Shown here piece after piece: positions 1-9,821 of a stretch of 21,004 bases of DNA. Origin of the DNA: Euprymna scolopes (taxonomy: Eukaryota > Mollusca > Cephalopoda > Sepiida > Sepiolidae); the NCBI GenBank assembly GCA_024364805.1, contig CM044498.1:42126108-42147111 (forward strand), in the 5' to 3' direction. Position 1 is the stretch's first letter, and every line of letters begins with the position of its first letter. Both the position numbers and the translations under genes were made by a program. The notes under the pieces were generated by a model, which was not told the DNA's origin, did no database searches, and worked only from the letters and a program-made list of their open reading frames with translations.

Positions 1-1062
1 TGCCAAAACTGGTGGGAATCAAACCGCTGCTCAGCTACTTGTGACTTGACAGACTGAGCATACAACTCTCTTGTGTTCTTTAATACTTTTTTACAGTGGT
101 TGCTGGCAGTTCTGAAAGCGGCTTTAGTCTCAGTACGTCTATTACGTTCGAAGCAATGGAAAAAGTGATTTCTATGCGCGATGGCAGCAGCACATTCCGG
201 AGAGAACCACAGCTGGCTGTTAGGTTTTTGCTGGAATTTTTTCGAGGGTATGAAACGGTCTATATCTACAATTAACCATTCTGTCAGGTCTGATACTATA
301 GAGGACACATCCTTTTTAAACATGGAACACAGAGGTAGATTTGATATAAATGTGCGGAGGCTATCCCAGTCAGCCATAGAGTATCGATATACTGTACGAT
401 GGAGAGGTACATCTGGGGACTTATTACATTTCATTTGTATCCTAACTGATTCAACTGAGTGGTCGGAAGATCCAAGTGGAGACAGAACAGAAGCTGAACA
501 CAGTTCAGGGCAAGTTGTGAGAAAGAGGTCTAGGAGACTTGCATACTGGCCGTTAGAAACGGGAACACGGGTGGGTTCATGAACGATCTGAGTGAGGTCA
601 TAAGCAATGGAAAAATCATGACAGAACCTCCCCTCATCATTGGTCTTGTTTGAGTGAGTTAACCATTCCACATTGTGAACATTGAAGTCTCCACAGACAT
701 GAATATTAGCTTAAGGATAAGCAGATAGGGCCTGGTCAATTTTCTCAGCTATGCTTTTAAAGATAGTAACTCTGCTGTTGTGTAGGTTAGTCTCACTTAA
801 TGCTAAGGTATCCGGCGTGTTTGTTAGAAGAAATGCTTCAACATCATTTAAATTAGTTCTAAACCCACGGATGTTCGTAAATTTAAGTCTCAAGAGAGGA
901 GACAATTTGATTTTGAGTTTTGTCCTGGTTTAAGCGTAATTTTAGATTGTACTGTCATTTTTGTTTTTAAGAGTTTCAGTTTAGGTAAAGGGTGCTGAAC
1001 AAGTGGTTATGCAGAATACCAGACATGCAACACAAGTAGACCATTTACTTGGAGGTCATTAT
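1..1062 (-). mobile_element. Antisense LINE fragment (family B): leader plus endonuclease, runs off left edge
   Basis: Read on the minus strand, about 910-780 encodes the N-terminus of an APE-type LINE endonuclease (NIRGFRTNLNDVEAF, then LALSETNLH). After a gap of roughly 90 residues compared with the sense copy at 3480-4330, it resumes with the catalytic motif GDFNVH near 690 and the SDHS motif near 465. It continues into the linker before the reverse transcriptase (WFSPECAAAIAHRNHFF) up to base 1. From about 708 to base 1 the frame has no stop, so at least 235 codons are open; one in-frame stop lies just before. Minus-strand sequence from about 910 to 1062 matches the non-coding leader of the sense LINE at about 3320-3480. 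It lies opposite to the direction of DCTN2, in its presumed intron. The CR1/Jockey-type assignment rests on motif style only. Confidence 0.85.
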
Positions 1063-1152
1063 CACTAAGCATCTACACATTTCTACTGCCAAGGCATGCA
1101 TTATTTTATTCTTACCCAGGTAAATACTTACTAGCTATAGCCTGTAATTCCA

Positions 1153-1325
1153 TGGGCTTAGAACTAATTCAAATGATGTTGAAGCATTTCTCCTAACAAA
1201 CACCCTGGATATCTTAGCACTAAGTGAGACTAACCTACACTCCTCCATCCCCTCTAACTACTTTAACATGCCTGGATATCTCCCACTCTGCCATAAGGAC
1301 TCTGACAGACATATGCACGGGTCTA
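1153..1325 (+). mobile_element. Short sense LINE fragment, start of endonuclease
   Basis: The + strand encodes about 55 residues of the endonuclease N-terminus (RTNSNDVEAFLL, LALSETNLHSS, MPGYLPLCHKDSD), closely matching the same part of the LINE at about 3505-3800. Similarity stops on both sides, so it is an isolated remnant. Its first 87 bases are the near-exact inverse of 780-866 in the neighbouring antisense copy, so the two form an inverted pair. Confidence 0.8.
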
Positions 1326-2663
1326 TATCCAAAACTAATCCAGGATTCCTAGCTTTCCTAACATTCTCACTGAAAGTGATATTGTTGTCCTGAGAACTCA
1401 ATCAAAATCAAATTGTGGTTAAAAAAACTTTCTAGGTAACACCGGGCAGATATGCTTGATAAGATCTAAAATGCAGTATAAGAAAAAATCGTTTTTATTG
1501 ATATAAAAAATAAATGAAAGCTGCCATTCCTAATAAACTGATATTTCAATTCTATCTTCAAATATAACATTTCATGCCGTTGCAGTTCAAATGATATTTC
1601 ATGCTGTTGTGGTTCATATGACATTTTAACACTATTTTCTCGTATGTATATATCATTCTCTACAGTTTTATTTTATTTTTTGTTATTTCTCAGACATATT
1701 TTAACCATTCTTACTTCACTTATTTTAAAACAATTTCCTGACTAAACTTTTGTCATGCTACATTGATGTGGTGGTGGTGGGGGGAGGTTCCCCTCCAGTT
1801 TATGCTAGCTTATTTAAATGACAAAAAATTTTTATTTAGGTATATTTAATATAATCAGCCATGGAAAGGCACAAAACAAACAAATAAAATAAAAATAAAA
1901 AATTAGAAAAAATTAATTAAATAAATAATAAATCTAAGTGATCCCCCCCCCCTTACCTTAAATTTTCATTCTATCCCTAAGCTAAGATGAACACCTCTCT
2001 CTCTCCTGGTCACTAACTAACCAACTGCTCTATTTCCCAAGTTGCCATTAAATCTAATGCATTGCACGTAACTTAGATGGGTCCTAGCTCTGAAACCTTA
2101 ACCGTAATAGACTGACTTTTTGTAATCGATACGCGATTTTTAAGAGAAAGGCGAAACCATCTTCCTTCATTAGAAGTCTGAAGACAACATACTTAATGTC
2201 TAAAATTCCATACATTCGTATACACTGAAAACATGCTACTTATCCATCCATCTATATTTAATTATACTTACAGAATATGCCATAACTTATAGCTTTCAGG
2301 TATACCTGTACTGAACTCCAAATCAAATGTTTCTTGTATCTATCTGGAGCATATATCTTATCTTTCAGTCGTATTAAATACTCAGTTTGGGCACCAAATT
2401 TTAATTCCTAATATTAAGTAAATCATACTTTAACATATTATCCTATTCCTAAACTTACAAAACTATATCTAACCATACATTAACTCGTCTCTCTTAAACC
2501 AATGCTGTTGCAAATTTAGTTGCTTCCACTGCATGAATTTTTACTTATCCCCTCTCCCATTTACAATGAAAATGGAAAGCATAGCAATGTCCTTTTTAAA
2601 CAACTTTGAGGAGTGTAATTTTTCAGTAGATATTAATCTAAATAACCGATTAATATTAACTAC
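1326..2663. other. Intronic stretch with no recognised gene
   Basis: I see no exon or mobile-element protein here on either strand. The stretch is AT-rich, with two minisatellite-like units (1565-1628), a purine-rich GGTGGTGGTGG patch near 1770, an A-rich block at 1865-1930 and a run of ten C at 1943-1952. It probably belongs to the DCTN2 intron that ends at 6459, by inference from the splice acceptor there. Confidence 0.6.
1565..1628. repeat. Two-unit remnant of a minisatellite
   Basis: Two units of 27 bp, each built around ATTTCATGC followed by a GTTCA block, starting near 1565 and at 1592, plus a third start at 1619. Bases 1592-1628 are nearly identical to 6126-6162, the first unit of the larger array downstream of the LINE. 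Confidence 0.7.
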
Positions 2664-3479
2664 CCATGCGGGGTCGCAGAAATACTTGAATTAGGCGTGG
2701 GGCAAACCCTCTTAGTACTGATGGAACAGTAGATCTTCCCAGGTCAACCGTCTAGTAGAAGGAAAACTCTGAAGCTAAACCTAAGGGAGAGAGGCCTCTT
2801 CAGTCCCGGACGACAACCTTCCTAGAGCTGGTAACTCAAACAAATTACCGGTTGGCAAACCTAAACTGCTTAAGGAGATAGGCTCTGTCTATCACCCGGC
2901 TTTCATACTCCTTCTTTGCCTATTAGCCAGAGGTGCTATCACAGGGACTCGTCAGAATCACCCAGTGCTTGCCTTTGTTTCCTGACTAGGGCAATGAACG
3001 CTGTTTTTTCCCCGCTCCCGCAGCATCCAATCCCCCTAAACTGGACACTGTGGGGGTGCTTCAGTGCCATATATGCTGGTACGGTTAGACTTGGCTGCCT
3101 TTGTCTAAGGGATTGAGGGTACCGGATTGACAGTTCCTGGCTGCTGCTTCTGACTGATAGTACAGGAGCCCTAACTCTTTGTTAGCGCTTAGAGCGGCTG
3201 CTCCATCAACAGTTGTATAATATCAGGATGATTGTAGTGCCATGTCGCGCATGGAAAGGGACCCTGTACTAATCTCCGGTAGGCTTTCCTGAGGCCACAA
3301 TCCTGTAGGTGAGGACAACTGATGGTCTACTTGTATTGCATGTCTGATATTCTGCACAACCACTTGTCCAGCACCCCTCACTCACCCTAACTGAAAACTT
3401 TTAAATTAAATAAATGGAATGACTGCTCAAACAAAAGTTACGTTTAAACCAGCACTAAACTCAAAGAAAACCAACCTGC
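2664..3479 (+). other. LINE 5' leader / untranslated region
   Basis: GC-richer than its surroundings, with no convincing long frame. A 66-codon open frame at 2916-3116 shows no CCHC knuckle or other ORF1 feature. The last 160 bases match the minus strand of about 905-1062, so the leader is shared between LINE copies. LINE leaders usually hold the internal promoter, but I cannot point to a specific element here. Confidence 0.65.
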
Positions 3480-6121
3480 CTCCTCTCTTGAGGCTTGCAT
3501 TTACGAATATCTGGGCTTAGAACTAACTTAGATGATGTTGAATCATTTCTTCTTGTAAACACCCTGGATATCTTAGCATTAAGTGAAACTAACCTACACT
3601 CCTCCATTCCCTCTAACCGCTTTAACATGCCTGGTTATCTCCGCTCTCCCTCAACCAGAACTATACCCTAATAAACAAAGTCTCTGACAGCATAGATATA
3701 GCACTCTCCCTCAATACTAGCGCACAACCTACACTCCTCCATTCCCTCTAACCGCTTTAACATGCCTGGTTATCTCCCACTCTGCCATAGGGACTCGGAC
3801 AGAGATATGCATGGGCTTGGAGTCTATATTCGTAACACCCTCCCCCTGGCTAGAGAAACAAAACTAGAATCGGATGACCAGGCCGTTATGTGCTTCAGCC
3901 TAAACATGCAACATAATATTAGCTACTTGTATTTTCTCTACCGCTCTCCCTCAACCAGAACTATACCCTAATAAACAAAGTCTCTGACAGCATAGATATA
4001 GCACTCTCCCTCAATACTAGCGCACAAGTACATGTATTTGGTGACTTTAATGTCCACCACAGTAACTGGCTTGAATTCTCTAGTGACACAGACGTAGCTG
4101 GTAGCACAACACATAGCTTCTCTATATCCCATTCCCTATCTCAGATGGTTACATTTCTGACACGTTTCCCAGACCAGCAAGATCAACATGCCTCACTTCT
4201 AGATCTATTTCAACAGTTCCCAATGATTGTTCAACAAATGCCCACAGCCCACTCGGGAATGCTGATCACGCTGTGATAATGGTAGAAATCACCCTAAATT
4301 CTCACCCTAAAACTGAAGACCCACTACTCAAAACAAGGAGATATTACAAAAAGGCTGACTGGGAAGCCATCAGAGAATTCATCAGAGATGCCCCATGGCG
4401 AAATATCTTTTCTCTTCCAGCGGAACAGTGTGCAAATGAGACCACTGAATGGTTCAAAACTGCAATTGAGGCACATATTTCCACACGGAAATTCTATAGC
4501 AAGCCCCACTCTCCCCAATGGTTTACTTCTGCTTGTGCAGCTGCCATTGCTCAAAGGCAACATGCGTTCCGCAGATTCAAGCGACATAAGTCCAGTTCAA
4601 ACAGACAGAAGTATATAAAAGCTAGAAATAATTGTAAGAGAGTAATAGCAACAGCTAAGACAGATTACACTGAAACCACCAGAAAACACATCGAAGCACA
4701 GAAATTAGGAATCCGTGATTTTTGGAAAATCTACAACAGCGTAGTAAATAATTGGCAGTCAATGATTCCCCCACTATCAAACAATCATGAGGTTGCTTGC
4801 ACGGCAACCAAAAAGACTAATCTGCTTGCCAGTCGGTTTGCCTGTAACTCCACTCCCTTCCCAACTTTCCTTTGCGGACAGACACCACACTAGACAATTT
4901 GAGAATTACCCCTTCTCAGGTACATGGTATCATAAAAAACCTAGACACCTCAAAAGCATGTAGACCTGATCTCATCCTGGCTGTGCTATTAAAAAAATGC
5001 TCTGCTGAGGTTGCTCCAGTTCTCTCCAAACTTTACAAAAAAATGCCTTAACGAATCTTGCTTTCCCGACTGCTGGAAAACCGCTTCTGAGGTACCAGTC
5101 TTCAAGAATTCTGGTGAAAGAACTGACCCACTAAATTATCGCACCATTAGCCTCCTCCTGCTTTTCGCCAAAATATTTAAGTCCTTAGTTAATCAAGCCC
5201 TTGTCCAACACCTAACAGCTCCTAACCTCCTGACCGACAAACAATATGGATTTAGGCAAGCCCGTTCAATAGCAGATATCTTAACTGTAATCTCTGAACA
5301 TATATACTGTTCACTGAACAAAACAGGGGAGGGTGGAGCGGTAGCCTTCAATATATCTAAGGCTTTTGTCAGAGTATGGCACGATGGTCTTCTAAGGGAA
5401 ATTAGATCCTATGGTATCACTGGAAAAATACATAATGTAATTAAATCCTTCTTAAGTAAGAGAAAAATCGAAGTTGTCCTCGACGGTCATACATCTGAAC
5501 AATATGATATAAATGCGGGAGTACCTCAGGTGTCTATCCTTGGACCTTTATTATTCCTGATATTCATAAATGACCTTCCTGATAAAATTGTTTCGGAGAT
5601 GGGTATATTTGCTGATGACACCACTCTCTATAACAAGCACAAGGGGAAAACAAATGAACACATATCTAAGGAAATGGCAGAAACACTAGAGGATGACCTC
5701 CAATCTGTAGTGGACTGGTGACAAAAATGGATGGTTACATTCAATGCTGTCAAGACTAAACTTGTTTCCTTCAATAACTACAAGAAACCTTTTCTACCAC
5801 CAATAGAAATGGCCAAGAACACATTAGCTGCAAGTACTTCCTTTAAACTGCTCGGCCTAACGTTTACAGGGAACATGAACTGGAATAGATACATCGAGAG
5901 CATTGCTAAGGCTGCTGCAAAGAAGGTGGGCCTGCTCTACTGTGCTAGAAAATTACTTACGCCTGAAAGTATCCTGTACCTCTATAAGGCCACCATTCGC
6001 ACATGTATGGAGTATTGTTGTCACATTTGGGCTGGTGCATCTGCTGCTTGTCTCTCACTCCTGGACAGGGTTCAAAAGAGTCGCCAACCTGATAGGTCCT
6101 GAACTGTCATCTAGGCTTCAG
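3480..6121 (+). pseudogene. LINE endonuclease-reverse transcriptase ORF, broken
   Basis: Endonuclease: the N-terminus from about 3480 reads LRLAFTNI then a frameshift (two bases fewer than the antisense copy), LALSETNLHSS, MPGYLPLCHRDSD, GLGVYIRNTLPL, GDFNVH (4040-4054) and ADHAV around 4261-4275 (usually SDH). Linker: 4273-4893, containing WFTSACAAAIAQRQHAFRRF and FWKIYNSVVNN. Reverse transcriptase: FKNSGERTDPLNYRTISLL, DKQYGFRQARSIAD, then domain A as AFNISKAFVRVWH (5344-5379). Two aspartates of the usual DISKAFD are replaced there (Asn at 5350, Val at 5368), including the expected catalytic one. Domain B is GVPQVSILGPLLFLIFIND and domain C FADDTTLY (FADD at 5608-5619). A stop replaces a residue after SVVDW at 5719. 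The C-terminal part includes YKATIRTCMEYCCHIWAG and ends near 6100. Function is lost. Confidence 0.9.
3591..4027 (+). repeat. Perfect interleaved duplication A-C-A-B-C inside the LINE endonuclease
   Basis: Block A (3591-3642, 52 bp) recurs exactly at 3726-3777. Block C (3641-3727, 87 bp) recurs exactly at 3941-4027, offset by 300 bp. Block B (3778-3940) occurs once. The order is therefore A-C-A-B-C, whereas the LINE needs A-B-C. Both novel joints show two-base overlaps (CC at 3641-3642, AA at 3726-3727). The extra material is 135 bp. No mismatch is visible between copies although the LINE has decayed elsewhere, so the event is recent or is an assembly fault. Confidence 0.95.
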
Positions 6122-6125
6122 TTCA

Positions 6126-6319
6126 TGACATTTCATGCTGTGGTAGTTCATATGACATTTTATTCATGCCATCGCAGTCCGTATGGCATTTTATTTATGC
6201 CGTCGCGGTCCGTATGACGTTTCATATGTGGCGTCGTGGTCTGTATGACATTTCATTTGTGGCGTCACGGTGCGTTTGACATTTCATTCATGGTGTCACG
6301 GTGCGTTTGACATTTCATC
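6126..6319. repeat. 31-bp minisatellite, about six units
   Basis: Units begin with TGACATTTCAT or close variants at 6126, 6153, 6184, 6215, 6246, 6277 and 6308. The spacing is 31 bp except for the first unit (27 bp). Each unit continues with a TCATGGCGTCACGGTCCGTA-like block that varies by a few bases. It starts immediately after the LINE stops and ends about 140 bp before the DCTN2 exon. Confidence 0.92.
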
Positions 6320-6459
6320 TTGTTTTCTTTTAGAAAAACTTGTTTAACTTAAAACTTTTAAATTTTTTTGGATATTCCAAGGAACCGCATTTACCATTTT
6401 CCCCAGTTGAGTAATAATTCACGACACTATTTTCATCAAAACTCTTATTTTCTTTGCAG

Positions 6460-6562
6460 GTGTCTGAATTATATGAAATTGTGAAGAAATGGGAAAGCAT
6501 GTCTGATGTTTTACCGCAAATTGTTGATCGATTAACCACTCTGAAAGATATTCATGAACAAG
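6460..6562 (+). CDS. DCTN2: DCTN2 exon, third from last
   Basis: Acceptor TCTTTGCAG ends at 6459 and donor GTTTGT begins at 6563. It is 103 bp, entered on a codon boundary and left after the first base of an Ala codon. It encodes 34 whole residues, VSELYEIVKKW through KDIHEQ. Confidence 0.95.
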
Positions 6563-9500
6563 GTTTGTTATCAATATTTGTTTCACTTTGGATTTTTTTC
6601 ATGATATATATCATGTATATATATAATGTATTCTGTAAAATTCTAAGTATTTAAAAAAAAAATCGTTTTCAATTCAGGTTGGTGTGTGAATATTGATTAA
6701 AATAGATGATCCTCAAAGAGGCGTGACAAGCAAACAAATTTGTTAATCACCATATTAGGAATGTTTCACCGCAAAAATAAGATCCAAACAAAACTTTTAG
6801 ATTAAAAATTTCTGATGTGTGAACTCAAGTTATATAGAAAAGTTGGTTTTTTTTTTCAAAGCCAAAATCTTTGCCAAGAACTTTGAATCAAACTCAACTT
6901 TATGTGATCAGGGCCACCTAACACCTGAATTTCCTCCCAAAACTGTAAATAATCTGAACGACATCCACATATGTTTGCGATGTGGCCACACTCATCAAGA
7001 ACGTTGATGCCAGGAAAGAAACTGGTCTTGAAAATATTCCAGTTATAATATTCAAAAAGCTACAACCGGAACTAGCACTCATTCTTGCAAAGCTGTTCAA
7101 TCGATGCATAAAAGAGAAATGCTTCCCAACATATTGGAAAACTTCATTAGTTTGCTCAGTATTTAAAAATAGTGGAGATCGATGTTTTGCATCTCAGTAC
7201 AGATCAATTAGTCTTCTGTGTATCATGAGTAAGTCGCTTGAATCTGTGATGAGTAAAGAAATTGTCAACCACCTCAGCAAAAACAACTTACTCAGTGACA
7301 AGCAATATGGTTTCTGTTCTATGAGATCTACAGCTGATGTACTGACTGTAATTTCATATAGGATCAGTGAATCTCTTGACAGGGCCTTAATTTCCAGAGC
7401 AAAAGCTCTGGACATATCAAAGGCATTTGATAGGGTTTGGCATAAAAGTTTATTTTACAAGATTTCCAGCTATGGAATATCTAAAAGTTTCTTCTCAACA
7501 TAGAATCTTTTCTCTCCAATAGGTTTATATAAGTAATCATCAATGAGCAGAAGTCCGAAGCTCAAATGTTGGCTTGCCTCAAGTATCCGTCCTGAACTCA
7601 ACTCTCTTCCTGATCTTCATCAGTGATCTCCCAAATCACATTCTAAGTTCATTCATTGACATATATGCAGACAAAACTAACATTTATGGCAATACTTCAA
7701 AGACCAACAATAACTACTCCTCCAACGTTGAGCACATGATACAATGGCGCAAAGATGACTGGTGAATTTTAATGCATCCAAAATTAATCTTCTCTCTTTT
7801 CACCATAAACACTCTGATTCCCACTTAGCTCCAATTGATATGAATCTCTCATCTCAAAGAAGCTTTCTGTTTCAACAACCTTTTGGCACTGACCTTTACT
7901 CCTGACCTGAAATGAAAGACCTACATCAAATCTGTTGCCAAGGTTGCTGGAAAAATGATTGTATTATTTTATTGCTTCATAGGGTATCTCATTTCAGACA
8001 CAATGTTTACCTGTATAAGAGCCAGATACAACCTAAAATGAAGTACTATTGCCTCATCTAGGCAAGATCTGCTCGAAGCACCTATTTTGCCTCAACAAAG
8101 TTCAAAATATGCTTTGAAACTTAGTGATGCCTTTTTCTTCTCCCTGCAATTTCTTTTTCACAGAAGTGATGTTGCGAGCCTGTCTCTGCTCTATTGTTAT
8201 TTTCAAAGTAAATGCTTGTCTGAGCTCCAATCTAGTGTTTACCCCCCCCATCCTACCTGCCAAACTTTCACAAAAAATCACGTGTCTAGCTATAACTATT
8301 ATCAACAATTTCCTTTGCTTTCTATTTGTGCCTAAATCTAAATGCAAATTCCACAAACAAAGTTTCTTTCTTAGAACTACCTGCCTGTGAAACTGTTCCA
8401 TTGGCTTGCTTTCTAGCCAGCTGATAATATGGCCATCTTTAAGTCCAATGTAAACAAGTTCTTGTTGAGTCATCCCCTTAAATAATTAAATTCTACCCAT
8501 TTACAATTTTCATCACTAACGATTGCTGTGTCTCGGTAATCACCATATACTCATTAGCCCTTATCGCTGATTGGCCTTTTAGCTTTGATAAATGGTGACT
8601 CCCTTAAAAAAATTTGAAGTTGAAAATGTGTTGGCTTGTAGAAGCATCTTGGAATATAATGAAAAATATAGAATAAACAGACACTTTTAAAAACATGCTA
8701 TGATAAATTTTTTGTCTTAACTTTTTTTTACAATGTAAAGCAAAAAATCTTTTTTAAAAGTAACAGAAATTAAGTTTTTTATTTTTCTTAATATTAGAAT
8801 CACCAAGCTTGTTTCAATATATGTTCTCGTATTGTTATTCCATTTTTGAGTTTTTAGAGCAAAAGAGAAAAATCTTTTTATTATCACATGACAGGTATTT
8901 TGTATAGAAAAAAATAAAGATAATAATTTGCATATACTTTAAAATGCTGACTCTGTTTTATGTATTTGTTCAGCCTTGCAATTTAGTCAAGCTCTGGCCT
9001 ATTTGGACACGGCTCAACAAGAAATCAAGACGACATTGGCTTCACATGATGACATGATGAAACAGGTAGATTTCAAATCCTCTTGCATTTTCGCATTTGT
9101 TTTTTTTCTTATTCTGTTTGTTGTTGTTGTTGTTGTTGTTGTTGTCTATCATTCATGTTTTATTCTTGTTGGCATTTGTATCCCCCCGATTCTTTCTAGA
9201 AGGATATCGGGTACTTGCAGGAGGGATCATTTGAAGGTTGCCAACATCTCTAAGTGAGAGGGGTTTTCTTTTCTTTTTTTTTGTGGAACAAACTGGATTT
9301 GAACTTTATACATCCAGGTTGTCAGTCTGTGTCTTTACTAAAGCTGTGACAACAGAATATTCGTTTCATTCTTTTGACTCTCAAGCATATATCCGACACA
9401 GTAAGACAGTCAGTCAACCAAGAACCATATCAGTCTCTATAAAAACATAAGATATTAATGGATATATACTCAAGAGTCAAAACCATGAAAAGAATATGCT

Positions 9501-9821
9501 GTTGTCACAGCTCTAGTCATTACCCACTGAACCACCATTACCTCCCTGTTCGTCATTGTCAAAACAAAAAAAATGTCTCTTCTATTCATTTCTACTTTAA
9601 ACAGTATCATGTTTGAATGCACAAAAAAAGAATACTTTTATTAAAAATAATTATTTATTTGATAATTGCAAACTAAAACTGTTAAAACAGAAAAGAATTT
9701 AACAATGAAATCAATTTTTTTTTTCTCATTTCAGTTGGACGAGTCTTTTAACCTAAACACAAAAGCTATCCAAAATAATTGTGATAGTCTTGAAGAACGG
9801 ATAAAAGCTTTGAAGAAGTAA
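6460..9821 (+). CDS. DCTN2: Dynactin subunit 2 (p50, dynamitin), last three exons
   Basis: Dynamitin is a subunit of the dynactin shoulder, which links dynein to cargo and to the Arp1 filament in the cytoplasm. The joined exons 6460-6562, 8974-9065 and 9735-9821 encode the C-terminal 93 residues. They contain LYEIVKKWESMSDVLPQIV, LTTLKDIHEQALQFSQAL, LDTAQQEIKTTL and finally SLEERIKALKK plus TAA. From memory, vertebrate DCTN2 has the matching order LYETIQRW, TLPELVQRL, IKQLHEQAMQFGQLL, HLDTTQQ and IDERMKKLGK. The heptad-like spacing fits the helical, coiled-coil C-terminal part. Phases agree: the first exon ends after one base of an Ala codon, the second completes it and ends on a codon boundary. 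The first exon opens after a TCTTTGCAG acceptor, so the rest of the roughly 400-residue protein is encoded to the left of the window. A 1.75-kb LINE and a SINE-like element sit in its introns. Confidence 0.96.
6857..8611 (+). mobile_element. 5'-truncated LINE (family B) in DCTN2 intron
   Basis: The copy starts just before the reverse transcriptase (KAKIFAKNFESNSTL). It runs through VDARKETGLENIPVIIFKKL, CFPTYWKTSLVCSVFKNSGD, DKQYGFCSMRSTADVLTVIS and domain A as ALDISKAFDRVWH (about 7408-7440, aspartates kept). Then come a frameshifted stretch, domain B remnants (LFLIFISDLP) and domain C as YADK instead of YADD. The C-terminal part includes FHRSDVASLSLLYCYF and HKQSFFLRTTCL, ending near 8480. 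The 3' UTR closes with CTTTGATAAATGGTGACTCC and a short A tail at 8606-8611. Many stops and frameshifts show it is old and inactive. It lies in the sense direction of the host gene. Confidence 0.9.
8612..8973 (+). other. Intron remainder, no feature seen
   Basis: AT-rich sequence between the LINE tail and the next DCTN2 acceptor (TTTGTTCAG ending at 8973). I see no coding or repeat signal beyond short T and A runs. Confidence 0.6.
8974..9065 (+). CDS. DCTN2: DCTN2 exon, second from last
   Basis: Acceptor TTTGTTCAG ends at 8973 and donor GTAGAT begins at 9066. It is 92 bp; the first two bases complete an Ala codon, followed by 30 codons, LQFSQALAYLDTAQQ through HDDMMKQ. Open reading past the donor gives a poly-Val tract from the GTT repeat, so that extension is not coding. 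Confidence 0.95.
9117..9145. repeat. (TTG/GTT)n microsatellite
   Basis: About nine tandem trinucleotides in the last DCTN2 intron, 50 bp after the donor site. Confidence 0.95.
9270..9550 (-). mobile_element. SINE-like element with internal inverted halves
   Basis: Read on the minus strand from about 9550, it starts with a tRNA-like head. An A-box-like TGGTTCAGTGGG sits at 9523-9534 and a weak B-box-like GGTTTTGACTC at 9474-9484, about 50 bases apart as in tRNA promoters. It ends in an A-rich tail, the T run on the + strand at 9270-9282. A second B-box-like AGTTCAAATCC lies at 9295-9305 on the same strand. Bases 9342-9394 and 9460-9514 are inverted copies of each other with few mismatches, both carrying the GCTGTGACAACAG core. 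The SINE identity is inferred from these marks, with no known family matched. The inverted pair itself is clear. Confidence 0.5.
9735..9821 (+). CDS. DCTN2: DCTN2 last coding exon with stop
   Basis: A long T-rich tract and TCTCATTTCAG end at 9734. The exon gives 28 codons from LDESFNLNTKAIQNN to ERIKALKK, then TAA at 9819-9821. The basic end matches the family's usual C-terminus in kind. Confidence 0.95.
   Translation: MDESFNLNTKAIQNNCDSLEERIKALKK

Larger units (their letters stand above)
2664..6121 (+). mobile_element. Nearly full-length LINE (family A), 3' end missing
   Basis: This is a non-LTR retrotransposon of CR1/Jockey type with a non-coding leader, an APE-type endonuclease, a linker and a reverse transcriptase. 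The abrupt switch at about 2664 from AT-rich intron to more GC-rich sequence marks the probable 5' end. The coding part ends inside the C-terminal region: LLDRVQK is followed by a short stretch (to about CTTCAG, 6121), then sequence switches to a minisatellite. The copies at 13951-14903 and 20070-20535 show that roughly 400 bp, including the last coding part and the 3' UTR, are absent. Several frameshifts and stops make it inactive. No second (gag-like, CCHC) ORF is visible before the endonuclease. It lies in the sense direction of DCTN2. Confidence 0.9.

Noticed and set aside
181-582. 133-codon + strand open frame
   Set aside because: It is the reverse side of a clear LINE endonuclease/linker frame on the minus strand.
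2916-3116. Possible LINE ORF1 in the leader
   Set aside because: Only 66 codons, with no CCHC or coiled-coil feature, and stops all round; treated as untranslated leader.
6126-6319. CRISPR-like array
   Set aside because: Units are directly adjacent with no unique spacers, and the setting is eukaryotic; it is a minisatellite.
8102-8473. 123-codon minus-strand open frame
   Set aside because: The + strand of the same bases encodes the LINE C-terminus (RSDVASLSLLYCYF), so this is a shadow.
8976-9257. Extension of the DCTN2 exon past 9065
   Set aside because: It reads through a good donor site into a poly-Val tract from the GTT repeat.
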